Shown: positions 16,988-27,230 of the stretch, piece by piece | Numbering within the stretch: the first letter of the stretch is position 1 | Layout of the letters: the number at the start of each line of letters is the position of its first letter | From: Bradyrhizobium guangdongense | Lineage (GTDB): Bacteria > Pseudomonadota > Alphaproteobacteria > Rhizobiales > Xanthobacteraceae | DNA: 42,378 nt | Direction: 5' to 3' | Assembly: GCF_006483445.1 (NCBI RefSeq) | Contig: NZ_PPPT01000178.1 | Location: 1 to 42,378 of the forward strand | Translations under genes and position numbers: made by a program | Notes under the pieces: generated by a model | Told to the model about the DNA's origin: nothing | Seen by the model: only the letters and a program-made list of their open reading frames with translations | Databases searched by the model: none

Positions 16988-17018
16988 GTGGCGGAGGGCG
17001 CCGATCGCGCTTCGCCAC
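16988..17018. repeat. Imperfect hairpin in intergenic region
   Basis: GTGGCGGAGGGCG pairs with CGCGCTTCGCCAC in 11 of 13 positions around a short centre. It lies between the 58-residue protein gene and the small lipoprotein gene and could be a terminator for the former. There is no T-run. Confidence 0.4.
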
Positions 17019-17097
17019 GTTGGGAATGCTGGGGCTTGGCGCTGACGCAACGGGCCTCATGGACTGGCGCGTTGTCCTTGCTCTCCAGGGCGATCCC

Positions 17098-17313
17098 ATG
17101 CGGGCTGTTGCGGTCATATTGCTTCTCGGACTGACGGTCGCCGGCTGCGAGCCGGAACAGGACATCACGGGCACCACGCCGGTCTGCCCGATGCGCCTTT
17201 ACAGCTCGTTCAATCCCAAGGACATGAACCAGTGCGTCGCAGCCTGCAAAGCCTGCGACCGCGGCAACACGGTCACCTGCTCCACGTCCTGCACGCTTAG
17301 GGGCGCCAGATAG
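17098..17313 (+). CDS. Small cysteine-rich lipoprotein, unknown function
   Basis: 71 residues. The first 16 form a lipoprotein signal peptide with lipobox VAGC; Cys17 would be lipidated. The mature part has six more cysteines (30, 46, 50, 53, 61, 65) in the pattern C-x3-C-x2-C-x7-C-x3-C after the first, so it could form three disulfides or a metal-binding knot in the periplasm. CCAGGG shortly before the ATG may be the ribosome binding site. An in-frame extension to 17020 would bury the signal peptide and is not preferred. I do not recognise the family. Confidence 0.6.
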   Translation: MRAVAVILLLGLTVAGCEPEQDITGTTPVCPMRLYSSFNPKDMNQCVAACKACDRGNTVTCSTSCTLRGAR

Positions 17314-17852
17314 GCCGCGCGGGCTTGCGGCCGCTACCTGCCGTCGTTCCTGACGCCATAGCAAAGAAATCAAAAACCGGCATCGAGGAGCCGATCCTGC
17401 GCAGATTATCGTCGCCTACAACGTCGAGTGCCTGCCGGAATAGGCGTGCCATTACAACGGCAGTTCTACTGTGTATGGGGTTGTTTTTCGCCAAAAGCGA
17501 ACCCGTAACAAGCCGGCCGACTCGAGTCTCTTCGAAGCCAGCTGCAAGGCAGCAGGTGGAATATCTCAGGTTGTCGATCGCCGTCGTCTAGGGGTGCTTT
17601 AGGTCGCTTTCATCGTGGCCTGCGAGCCACGAATGTGTCGTTGATACAACAGTCGGGTGAGATTTAACCGTCGTCCCAGCCCGTTTGGACGTGCGCCGCT
17701 TTTTGGCCACACCCCTGCATGAATAAAATCTTCGTAAGGTTTTAGGGGCTGCGGCTGGCTCCGGCGGGCGACAGGGAAATCCCAAGGTCGATTCAAATCT
17801 TGGGTCTGATTTTCCGGGTCTGACAAGAGTTGGCCGAGGAAACTGGTTCGCG
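17314..17852. other. Gene-free stretch upstream of ilvD
   Basis: 539 bases with lower GC and no convincing gene; reading frames here are short and have poor codon bias. Two simple hairpins are visible: TCGTGGC-CTGCGA-GCCACGA (17613-17632) and CCCAAG...CTTGGG (17781-17804). The second lies 48 bases before ilvD and so could sit in its leader RNA. GAGGA at 17836-17840 is the likely ilvD ribosome binding site. Part of the stretch (about 17400-17580) may be decayed coding sequence, but I cannot identify it. Confidence 0.5.
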
Positions 17853-19577
17853 ATGGACGCCAAGACGAACATCAAGGCTAGGCTGCCGAGCCGTCACGTG
17901 ACGGAAGGTCCGGCGCGCGCGCCCCATCGCTCCTACTTCTACGCCATGGGTCTGACCACCGAGCAGATCCACCAGCCCTTCGTCGGCGTCGCCTCCTGCT
18001 GGAATGAAGCCGCGCCCTGCAACATCGCCTTGATGCGCCAGGCGCAGGCGGTGAAGAAGGGCGTTGCGTCCGCCGGCGGCACGCCGCGCGAATTCTGCAC
18101 CATCACCGTGACCGACGGCATCGCCATGGGCCATGACGGCATGCGCTCCTCGCTACCGTCGCGCGAATGCATCGCCGATTCCGTCGAGCTAACCGTCCGC
18201 GGCCACGCCTATGACGCCCTCGTCGGTCTCGCCGGCTGCGACAAGTCGCTGCCGGGCATGATGATGGCGATGGTCCGTCTCAACGTTCCCTCGATCTTCA
18301 TCTATGGCGGCTCGATCCTGCCCGGCAATTTCCGCGGGCAGCAGGTCACCGTGCAGGACATGTTCGAGGCCGTCGGCAAGCACTCGGTCGGCGCCATGTC
18401 GGACGAGGACCTCGACGAAATCGAGCGCGTGGCGTGCCCCTCGGCCGGCGCCTGCGGCGCACAATTCACCGCCAACACCATGGCGACCGTGTCCGAGGCC
18501 ATCGGCCTGGCGCTGCCGTATTCGGCCGGTGCCCCGGCACCGTACGAGATCCGCGACGCCTTCTGCATGACCGCGGGCGAGAAGGTGATGGACCTGATCG
18601 CCCAAAACATCCGTCCGCGCGACATCGTCACCCGCAAGGCGCTGGAGAATGCGGCTGCCGTCGTTGCGGCCTCGGGCGGCTCGACCAATGCTGCACTGCA
18701 CCTACCTGCGATCGCGCATGAGTGCGGAATCAAGTTCGACCTGTTCGACGTGGCGGAAATCTTCAAAAAGACACCATATGTCGCGGATTTGAAGCCGGGC
18801 GGCCGTTATGTCGCCAAAGACATGTTTGAAGTTGGCGGCATCCCGCTTCTGATGAAGACGCTGCTCGACAACGGATACCTTCACGGTGATTGCCTCACCG
18901 TCACTGGCCGAACGATCGCGGAAAACCTCAAGAGCGTGAAGTGGAATCCGCACCAGGACGTGGTGCACCCGGCAGACAAACCGATCACCGTCACGGGAGG
19001 CGTGGTCGGCCTGAAGGGGAATTTGGCGCCAGAAGGTGCGATCGTGAAAGTCGCGGGAATGTCCAACCTGAGGTTTACCGGCCCGGCTCGATGCTTCGAC
19101 CGGGAAGAGGACGCCTTTGCGGCCGTCCAGAACCGGACCTATCGGGAAGGCGAAGTCATCGTGATCCGCTACGAGGGCCCCAAGGGCGGCCCCGGCATGC
19201 GGGAAATGCTCCAGACCACAGCGGCGCTGACCGGGCAGGGCATGGGCGGCAAGATCGCGCTCATCACCGACGGCCGCTTCTCCGGCGCCACCCGCGGCTT
19301 CTGCATCGGCCATGTCGGCCCCGAAGCGGCCGTTGGCGGACCTATCGGGCTGCTCGAGGACGGCGACATCATCGAGATCGACGCAGTCGACGGTACCCTT
19401 AACGTAAAATTGAGCGACGCCGAGCTCGCTCAACGCAAGACCAAATGGCAGGCGCGCGCGACTAACCATACGACGGGCGCGCTCTGGAAATATGCTCAGC
19501 AGGTAGGACCAGCAATCGGTGGGGCAGTGACCCATCCCGGTGGCGCGCACGAGAAGCAGTGCTATGCGGACATCTAG
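17853..19577 (+). CDS. ilvD: Dihydroxy-acid dehydratase
   Basis: A 574-residue IlvD/Edd-family enzyme. Fe-S cluster cysteines are seen in CWNEAAPCN, GCDKSLPG and CPSAGACGAQFTANTM, with GGSTNAALHLPAIAHE and ALITDGRFSGATRG completing the family pattern. It dehydrates 2,3-dihydroxy-3-methylbutanoate and its isoleucine counterpart to the 2-oxo acids in branched-chain amino acid synthesis. The gene is mosaic in composition: by count 73% GC in 18421-18480 but 47% in 18721-18780, and lower again near 19381. This hints at recombination with a diverged copy, or domain-specific codon use. Its 3' end overlaps the start of the exoR-like gene by 14 bases. Confidence 0.95.
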   Translation: MDAKTNIKARLPSRHVTEGPARAPHRSYFYAMGLTTEQIHQPFVGVASCWNEAAPCNIALMRQAQAVKKGVASAGGTPREFCTITVTDGIAMGHDGMRSSLPSRECIADSVELTVRGHAYDALVGLAGCDKSLPGMMMAMVRLNVPSIFIYGGSILPGNFRGQQVTVQDMFEAVGKHSVGAMSDEDLDEIERVACPSAGACGAQFTANTMATVSEAIGLALPYSAGAPAPYEIRDAFCMTAGEKVMDLIAQNIRPRDIVTRKALENAAAVVAASGGSTNAALHLPAIAHECGIKFDLFDVAEIFKKTPYVADLKPGGRYVAKDMFEVGGIPLLMKTLLDNGYLHGDCLTVTGRTIAENLKSVKWNPHQDVVHPADKPITVTGGVVGLKGNLAPEGAIVKVAGMSNLRFTGPARCFDREEDAFAAVQNRTYREGEVIVIRYEGPKGGPGMREMLQTTAALTGQGMGGKIALITDGRFSGATRGFCIGHVGPEAAVGGPIGLLEDGDIIEIDAVDGTLNVKLSDAELAQRKTKWQARATNHTTGALWKYAQQVGPAIGGAVTHPGGAHEKQCYADI

Positions 19578-20379
19578 GCGTACCATAGTTGCGTTGGTGT
19601 TGGGGGCCTCGGCGCTGGCCTTGCCCGCGCACGCCTTCGACGGTGCGCCGGTCAATCAGAAAGACGCCACGATCCCCGTCGTTTCGCCGGCGCCCGGTGC
19701 TGCCGGTGCGCTGCGCAAGGCCGTGCCGTCCGAAAGCTCGTCGCTGACCGCGCTGCAATATGCCGCCGAGGGCGGCCATCCCGTCGCGCAGTGGAAGCTG
19801 GGGCGCATGTACGCCAATGGCGACGGCGTCACCCAGGACGACGTCCGCGCATTCGAATATTTCAGCCGGATTGCCAATGCGCATGCCGAGGACAGCCCGT
19901 CGGCGCCGCAGGCGCAGATCGTGGCCAACGCCTTCGTCGCGCTCGGCCGCTATTATCTCAGCGGCATCCCGAACTCGAAGATCAAGGCGGACCAGGAACG
20001 CGCGCGGGACATGTTCTCCTATGCGGCGTCCTATTTCGGGAATGCGGATGCGCAGTACGACCTCGCCCGGCTCTACCTGAATACGCCTGACGGTTCGCGC
20101 GAAGCGTTCACGCAAGGCGCGCGCTGGCTCAGGCTGTCGGCGGAGAAGGGGCAGCATCAGGCTCAGGCGCTGCTCGGACAGATGCTGTTCAACGGCGACC
20201 GCCTGCCGCGGCAGGCCGCGCGTGGCCTGATGTGGCTGACGCTGGCGCGTGACAGCGCCGGGACCGACGAGACCTGGATCAAGGAAGGCTACACGAGAGC
20301 CTTCGCAAAGGCCTCCGACGACGATCGGGCGATGTGCCTGCAAATGCTCGAGCAGTGGGTGCAGGGCCGCCGGAATTGA
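19564..20379 (+). CDS. exoR: ExoR-like periplasmic Sel1-repeat regulator
   Basis: 271 residues with a signal peptide (about 1-24, cleavage after LPAHA) and four to five Sel1-type repeats. Examples are AAEGGHPVAQWKLGRMYANG, ALGRYYLSGIP, AASYFGNADAQYDLARLYLN, and SAEKGQHQAQALLGQMLFNG. Length, export and order of motifs, including RYYLSGIPNSKIKADQERAR and the C-terminal ASDDDRAMCLQMLEQW, match ExoR of rhizobia as I remember it. There it is the periplasmic inhibitor of the ExoS/ChvI two-component system that controls exopolysaccharide and motility. The ATG lies inside the end of ilvD (14-base overlap), so it is probably co-translated; a GTG at 19540 is a less likely start. The exact regulatory partner is not in this window. 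Confidence 0.75.
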   Translation: MRTSRRTIVALVLGASALALPAHAFDGAPVNQKDATIPVVSPAPGAAGALRKAVPSESSSLTALQYAAEGGHPVAQWKLGRMYANGDGVTQDDVRAFEYFSRIANAHAEDSPSAPQAQIVANAFVALGRYYLSGIPNSKIKADQERARDMFSYAASYFGNADAQYDLARLYLNTPDGSREAFTQGARWLRLSAEKGQHQAQALLGQMLFNGDRLPRQAARGLMWLTLARDSAGTDETWIKEGYTRAFAKASDDDRAMCLQMLEQWVQGRRN

Positions 20380-20388
20380 CCGGCGGCC
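20365..20388. terminator. Shared hairpin between convergent exoR-like and xthA genes
   Basis: GGCCGCCGG (20365-20373), loop AATTGA, CCGGCGGCC (20380-20388): perfect 9-base arms spanning the stop codon of the exoR-like gene. The two genes end only 12 bases apart, so this can serve both strands. There is no T-run on either side. Confidence 0.55.
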
Positions 20389-20391
20389 GGC

Positions 20392-21189
20392 TCACGCCGC
20401 CTCCAGATCCAGATCCGCCCACACCGGCACGTGGTCCGACGGCTTCTCCCAGGCCCGCACATAGCTGTCGATGCCGACATTGGCGAGCTTGTCGCTCGCC
20501 TGCGGTGACAGCAGCAGATGGTCGATCCGCAGGCCGTGATTCTTCTGCCAGGCGCCGGCCTGGTAGTCCCAGAAGGTGTAGAGCCCGGGCTCGTCGGTGA
20601 CGGCGCGCAAGGCGTCGGTGAGGCCAAGGCCGAGCAGGGACTGGAAGCTCTCGCGCGTCTCGGCCTTGAACAAGGCGTCCTCGGTCCAGGCCGCGGGATT
20701 GTGGACGTCGCGGGCGTGCGGGATGACGTTGAAGTCGCCAGCGAGGATTAACGGCTCCTCGGTCTTAAGCCGCTCCTTCGAATACTCAAGAAGCCGCGAC
20801 ATCCATTTGAGCTTGTAAGGATATTTCTCGGTTCCGACCGGGTTGCCATTGGGCAAATAAAGACAGGCGATGCGCAGTACGCCGCGCTTCAGCGTGACCA
20901 CGCCCTCGAGGAAGCGGGCATGGGCATCCTCGTCGTCGCCGGCGAGCCCCGATTTGGTCTCGTCGAACGGCAGTTTCGACAGCAGCGCCACGCCGTTGAA
21001 AGTCTTTTGCCCGTGGGTGACGACGTTGTAGCCGAGCGCCTCGATCTCCAGCCGCGGAAACGCCTCGTCGACGCATTTGATCTCCTGGAGGCAGACGATG
21101 TCGGGCGAGCACTCCTTGAGCCAGCTCATGAGGTGCTCGATCCGCTGCCGGACCGAATTGACGTTCCAGGTGGCTACTCTGATGGACAT
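20392..21189 (-). CDS. xthA: Exodeoxyribonuclease III
   Basis: A 265-residue member of the exonuclease-endonuclease-phosphatase family. Seen: N-terminal ATWNVNSVRQR, catalytic Glu in CLQEIKC, GVALLSK, catalytic DFNVIPHARDV, and C-terminal SDHVPVWADL with the final catalytic His. It nicks DNA at abasic sites and degrades 3' ends during base-excision repair. ATG 21189 gives the standard MSIRVATWN start; the frame is open 19 codons further but that part lacks family similarity. GGAG lies about 10 bases upstream on the minus strand. It is convergent with the exoR-like gene. Confidence 0.95.
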   Translation of the reverse strand: MSIRVATWNVNSVRQRIEHLMSWLKECSPDIVCLQEIKCVDEAFPRLEIEALGYNVVTHGQKTFNGVALLSKLPFDETKSGLAGDDEDAHARFLEGVVTLKRGVLRIACLYLPNGNPVGTEKYPYKLKWMSRLLEYSKERLKTEEPLILAGDFNVIPHARDVHNPAAWTEDALFKAETRESFQSLLGLGLTDALRAVTDEPGLYTFWDYQAGAWQKNHGLRIDHLLLSPQASDKLANVGIDSYVRAWEKPSDHVPVWADLDLEAA

Positions 21190-21291
21190 TTGCGGGGCAC
21201 TCCGGGCAGGGCCCCCGTTAGAACAAACTGCAAACGCCGCCGTCAAGGAAGGTATTCCCGGAGATACAAAATCCCCCAGAAAATTAACCCG

Positions 21292-23655
<2,364 letters not shown>

Positions 23656-23691
23656 ACCGAAAATGGGCGCCGGGGCGGTCATGCGCCGCCG

Positions 23692-24594
23692 CTACAGTTT
23701 TCCATAGACTCGCCCGGCTACCGCCTTCAGCCGCTCGACCGAGCCGGACTCCGGATGCGGCTTGACTGGCGCGAACAGGATCGACGCCTGCCGGCCTTTC
23801 TTCCAGACATAGATGGTGACGGCGTTGCCGTTGCCCTTGGTGCAGGAATGTTCGCCGAACGCTTCGCCGCCGAGCTCGGGTATTGTCACGTGTGTGCACG
23901 GGCCCGCGCGCTTCATCATGTTGATGACGGTGTCGCGCGAGGTTGCGATGACCGCGACGACCATGGTGTTGGCCTCGCCATCGAACATCATGCAGCTGCC
24001 TGCGCCGGTCCGCTCGACCGTCAGCGTGCCCTTGTCGAGAAAGCCGTCGGCATCCGCTGTCGTGAGCCATTCGCAACTGCCGAACCGCTCGCTGGTCTTG
24101 CTCATGTTACCGACGGCAACGCGCGCGACGTCGGAGAGGGGGCCGAGCAGCGCATCATCGGCACGGCGGCCGATCGGGTAGACGCTGATCTGGAGAATGT
24201 AATCGCCGGACAAGGCGACGACCGAAGCCTCCTGGCGCTGCGCGCCGGCGGCGCTCGTTCCGCCCTGGCTTTCGTCGCCGATCCCGGACACTGCGTTGAG
24301 CGGCATGCGCTCGCCCAACGTCTTGACGAAGGTCGCGTACAATTCCTTCGCGCGATCCTTGTCGGGATTGCGGAACACAGTCAGCATCATCGTGTCGCCG
24401 CGCCCGCCCTGATAGATGCAGCCGCGGCCGTCCTGATTTGAAATCAGTGACCATTTGAGCGCCGGCATCGCGCCGGCGAGCTCCCTGGCGCTGATGAACG
24501 GGCAGCTTTCGGCCGCGCGCGCGGGAAGCACCGGGACGGCCGCGATTGCGAGGAGGAGAGCGAGGCGGGAGAACAGACGATCGATAATTCGCAT
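23692..24594 (-). CDS. Secreted protein with two similar modules, unknown function
   Basis: 300 residues. The signal peptide (about 1-27, LALLLAIAAVPVLPARAAES in part) indicates export. The mature part appears to hold two copies of one module: the first begins ESCPFISARELAGAMPALKW with RGCIYQG and DTMMLTVFRN, the second FGSCEWLTTADADGFLDKG with GSCMMFDG and NTMVVAVIAT. Each has a Cys near its start and a second Cys some 25-30 residues later, so each may have one disulfide. The pattern recalls DUF3558-like secreted folds, but the assignment is weak. Start ATG 24594 was chosen for the signal peptide. It is convergent with the hybrid kinase gene (36 bases apart). It could be a periplasmic ligand-binding or stress protein; function not established. 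Confidence 0.75.
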   Translation of the reverse strand: MRIIDRLFSRLALLLAIAAVPVLPARAAESCPFISARELAGAMPALKWSLISNQDGRGCIYQGGRGDTMMLTVFRNPDKDRAKELYATFVKTLGERMPLNAVSGIGDESQGGTSAAGAQRQEASVVALSGDYILQISVYPIGRRADDALLGPLSDVARVAVGNMSKTSERFGSCEWLTTADADGFLDKGTLTVERTGAGSCMMFDGEANTMVVAVIATSRDTVINMMKRAGPCTHVTIPELGGEAFGEHSCTKGNGNAVTIYVWKKGRQASILFAPVKPHPESGSVERLKAVAGRVYGKL

Positions 24595-24767
24595 TGGACA
24601 ATTGCTATTGGCGCGCCACGGCCGATGATGGGCGCTACTCGTTCGCCGTGGCACGATGATGCCGCAGTCTGGCACGGGCTCCAAGCGGTAAGGCATGCTC
24701 GATCCCGTCGCAGCCGAAGAGGCCTCGTGATATTAGTACGTCTGACAAGCGTTGGGGGATTGGTGTG

Positions 24768-25442
24768 ATGAATGGGAGGATGTCAGCGGAGAATGGGGGG
24801 ACAGCGGAAGCCGCCAACAGAAAGCTCAGATCAGAAAGGATACTTCGAGCCGAGGGCGTACCCTCCTTTGCTGCGTTACCCGTTATCGAGACCGCGGCCG
24901 AGGCGCAGAAACGGTCTAAAGAGGAGGTCGCGCTCCGAACTCTCTGTCTCCTCTTCGTTGCCGCAAAGGGTGAAGGACTTGGGGAAGAATTAGTCGAACG
25001 ACTTCTCGAGTCATACGAACTCCGCCCACATCTGACTCCCAAGGAACTCGCTTTCGTGCTCGACAATTCCCCATCGCAGCACGACCGGATTCAATTCACC
25101 TGGAGGCACGAAGCCGCCTGGACCCTGCTTTGGGCGTTGGGCTTCGTGTCCCAACTAGGCAAGCCAGCTCAGATTTGCGACGTGAGTTTCGCTGCAGGAA
25201 CGATGGCCGAAAGGACGACCTCTCAGTTCATCGAAGACTCCAAACTTCGTCCGATCGCCGACATTCTTGATCAGGCCGATCTAATCTACAGGTATCACTG
25301 GGCTGTTAGAAACGCCCGCATGAAAGGACAGCAGGTACCGGCAGCTCTCGAGCCTGGCGTGACGGAAGAAAGACACTACGCTTTGAACTGGCTTATCGGA
25401 TACAATGGACAAGCGTGGGATTGTGTCACGACTGACACCTAA
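24768..25442 (+). CDS. DUF4272 domain-containing protein
   Basis: 224 residues, cytoplasmic, no signal or membrane segment. The DUF4272 pattern is clear: RSERILRAEGVP, VALRTLCLLFVAAKGEGL, LTPKELAFVLDN, WRHEAAWTLLWALGFVSQLG, CDV, and the C-terminal YRYHWAVRNARMKG. The domain's biochemical role is unknown; it is found scattered in bacteria. A GTG directly precedes the ATG; GGGGGA at about 24754 fits either. Composition is distinct, about 48% GC by count in 25261-25320 against the high-GC neighbours. The gene sits alone between xthA-side genes and erpA, so it was probably acquired laterally. A hairpin with a T-rich tail follows its stop. Confidence 0.85.
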   Translation: MNGRMSAENGGTAEAANRKLRSERILRAEGVPSFAALPVIETAAEAQKRSKEEVALRTLCLLFVAAKGEGLGEELVERLLESYELRPHLTPKELAFVLDNSPSQHDRIQFTWRHEAAWTLLWALGFVSQLGKPAQICDVSFAAGTMAERTTSQFIEDSKLRPIADILDQADLIYRYHWAVRNARMKGQQVPAALEPGVTEERHYALNWLIGYNGQAWDCVTTDT

Positions 25443-25529
25443 CGACCATTGAGCGACGGGGCTGCGGCTGGGCTCCCTAAAGTAGGACTTCCGCATGCGC
25501 GCAAAAGCCGAAATTCCTCGTGCCGACGT

Positions 25530-25555
25530 CCCTGCTACCTTGCAGGGCTTTTCTT
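25530..25555 (+). terminator. Rho-independent terminator candidate after the DUF4272 gene
   Basis: CCCTGC-TACCTT-GCAGGG (25530-25547) followed by CTTTTCTT. The stem is short but is one of the few here with a T-rich tail in the right orientation. It is 87 bases after the DUF4272 stop and just before the convergent erpA end. Confidence 0.55.
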
Positions 25556-25570
25556 CCGATTTGAGCCGAC

Positions 25571-25900
25571 CTAGACCGAAAAACTGGTGCCGCAGCCGCA
25601 GGACGCTGTCGCGTTCGGGTTGTTGACCCGGAACGAGGCGCCGATCAGATCGTCGACGAAATCGACCTCGGAGCCCGCCAGGAACGGCTGCGAGGCGGAA
25701 TCGACCAGTACCACCGCATTGTCGCGCTCGATCACGAGGTCGTCCTCGCCCCGTGCACGCTCGATGTCGAACTTGTACTGGAAGCCGGAGCAGCCGCCGC
25801 CCTCGACGGAGATGCGCAGCATCGCGCCGGAGCCTTCGCCAGTCAGGATCTCCCCAATCCGGCGCGCGGCGCGGTCGCTGATGGTCACGGCAGTCGTCAT
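25571..25900 (-). CDS. erpA: Iron-sulfur cluster insertion protein ErpA (A-type carrier)
   Basis: A 109-residue HesB/IscA/ErpA-family protein. The three cluster-binding cysteines are Cys37 (GGGCSGF), Cys101 and Cys103 (SCGCGTSF), in the standard spacing. FLAGSEVDFVDD and RVNNPNA are further family segments. It carries Fe-S clusters from the SUF or ISC machinery to apoproteins, for example enzymes like the IlvD encoded earlier in this window. It is divergent from dgt with a 111-bp gap for two promoters. The name erpA rather than iscA or sufA rests on the conserved position next to dgt and argS in this class. Confidence 0.92.
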   Translation of the reverse strand: MTTAVTISDRAARRIGEILTGEGSGAMLRISVEGGGCSGFQYKFDIERARGEDDLVIERDNAVVLVDSASQPFLAGSEVDFVDDLIGASFRVNNPNATASCGCGTSFSV

Positions 25901-26011
25901 AGCAGTCTCTCCGGTCGGGCCAGCGTCATACCCATTTCATTTGGTATCCCGCTTCCGACATAGTTAAGTGCGTCGGTCCGTGGAATCAAATGGATAGGGA
26001 CTAAATTCGCC

Positions 26012-27220
26012 GTGTCCGTCGGAATGGCTGCCCCCCGCGCGCCCTATGCCTGCGACCCCGAGTCCAGCCGCGGCCGGCTGTTTACGGAGCCGCCGAGCCG
26101 GACCCGGAGCCCATTCCGGCGGGATTGCGACCGGGTGATCCATTCCACCGCCTTCCGCCGCCTCAAGTACAAGACCCAGGTCTTCGTGTTCCACGAGGGC
26201 GATCATTATAGGACCCGGCTGACCCATTCGCTGGAGGTCGCGCAGATCGCCCGCGCGCTGGCCCGGCAGTTGGGGCTTGATGAAGACCTCACCGAGACAT
26301 TGGCGCTCGCCCATGACCTCGGCCACCCGCCGTTCGGCCACGCCGGTGAGCGAGCGCTGGACGCCTGCCTGAAAGATTTTGGCGGCTTCGATCACAACGC
26401 ACAGACCCTGCGCGTCGTTACCGCGCTCGAGCATCGCTATCCCGAGTTCGACGGCCTCAATCTGACCTGGGAATCGCTCGAAGGCATCGTCAAGCACAAC
26501 GGCCCGCTGACCGATCGTGAAGGCGCGCCGATTGGCCGCTACCGCGAGCACGGCGTGCCCGTCGGCATCGCCAGTTTCGACAAGACCTACGATCTCGAGC
26601 TCTGGAGCTTCGCGTCGCTGGAGGCGCAGATCGCAGCCGTTGCCGACGACATCGCTTATGACGCCCACGACATCGACGATGGCTTGCGGGCAGGGCTGTT
26701 CCGCGTCGACGATCTGAAGGTGATGCCGCTGATGTCCGACATCATCGGCGCGATCGGCGCGCAATATCCCGACCTGGACGATGACCGGCGCGGGGCGGAA
26801 CTGGTGCGCGAGCTGATCTCGCATTTCATCGGTGCCGTCTTTGGCGAGGCCGAGCGGAACCTGTCGGAGGCCAAGCCGCAATCGGCCCAGGACGTGCGCC
26901 AGCAGAGGCGGGCGCTGATCGGCTTCCCGGCGGCAGCCGCGGAGCAGGAGGCGGCCATCAAGGCGTTCCTGTATCAGCACATGTACCGCCACAAGCGGGT
27001 GGTGCGGGTGATGGCCGACGCCGAGCAGATCCTGTTCGACCTGTTCGCCCGTTACCAGACATCGCCCGGCGACCTGCCGCCGGAATGGCTGGCCGGTGCG
27101 GCGGACGAAAGCGAGGCTGACAGGGCGCGCCGGATCGGCAATTTCATTGCCGGAATGACCGACCGTTTCGCCCTGACCGAGCACCAGCGGCTCTTTGACT
27201 TGACCCCGGATTTGCGTTAG
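26012..27220 (+). CDS. dgt: Deoxyguanosinetriphosphate triphosphohydrolase-like protein
   Basis: A 402-residue HD-domain protein of the dGTPase type 2 subfamily. Seen: RDCDRVIHSTAFRRLKYKTQV, HYRTRLTHSLEVAQIAR (first metal His), LAHDLGHPPFGHAGE (HD pair), ADDIAYDAHDIDDG (last metal Asp region), and a C-terminal helical region with YQHMYRHKRVV. The family removes triphosphate from dNTPs and so adjusts nucleotide pools. The start is taken at GTG 26012, with a GGATAGGGA upstream; ATG 26024 is an alternative four codons later. argS begins 10 bases after its stop, so the two are probably co-transcribed. Confidence 0.92.
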   Translation: MSVGMAAPRAPYACDPESSRGRLFTEPPSRTRSPFRRDCDRVIHSTAFRRLKYKTQVFVFHEGDHYRTRLTHSLEVAQIARALARQLGLDEDLTETLALAHDLGHPPFGHAGERALDACLKDFGGFDHNAQTLRVVTALEHRYPEFDGLNLTWESLEGIVKHNGPLTDREGAPIGRYREHGVPVGIASFDKTYDLELWSFASLEAQIAAVADDIAYDAHDIDDGLRAGLFRVDDLKVMPLMSDIIGAIGAQYPDLDDDRRGAELVRELISHFIGAVFGEAERNLSEAKPQSAQDVRQQRRALIGFPAAAAEQEAAIKAFLYQHMYRHKRVVRVMADAEQILFDLFARYQTSPGDLPPEWLAGAADESEADRARRIGNFIAGMTDRFALTEHQRLFDLTPDLR

Positions 27221-27230
27221 GCGGCGGCCC

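Noticed and set aside
16600..17373. Minus-strand open frame of 257 codons over the two small genes
   Set aside because: It spans obvious intergenic sequence and a hairpin and looks non-globular; the two small plus-strand genes have better starts and patterns.
17400..17590. Possible remnant of a small secreted protein gene
   Set aside because: One frame gives a Cys-containing peptide broken by a TAG, but no homologue or signal peptide can be recognised, so it is described only as gene-free sequence.
17740..17820. tRNA-like or integrase-site-like sequence
   Set aside because: A GGTCGATTCAAATC stretch resembles a T-arm, but no cloverleaf can be formed around it.
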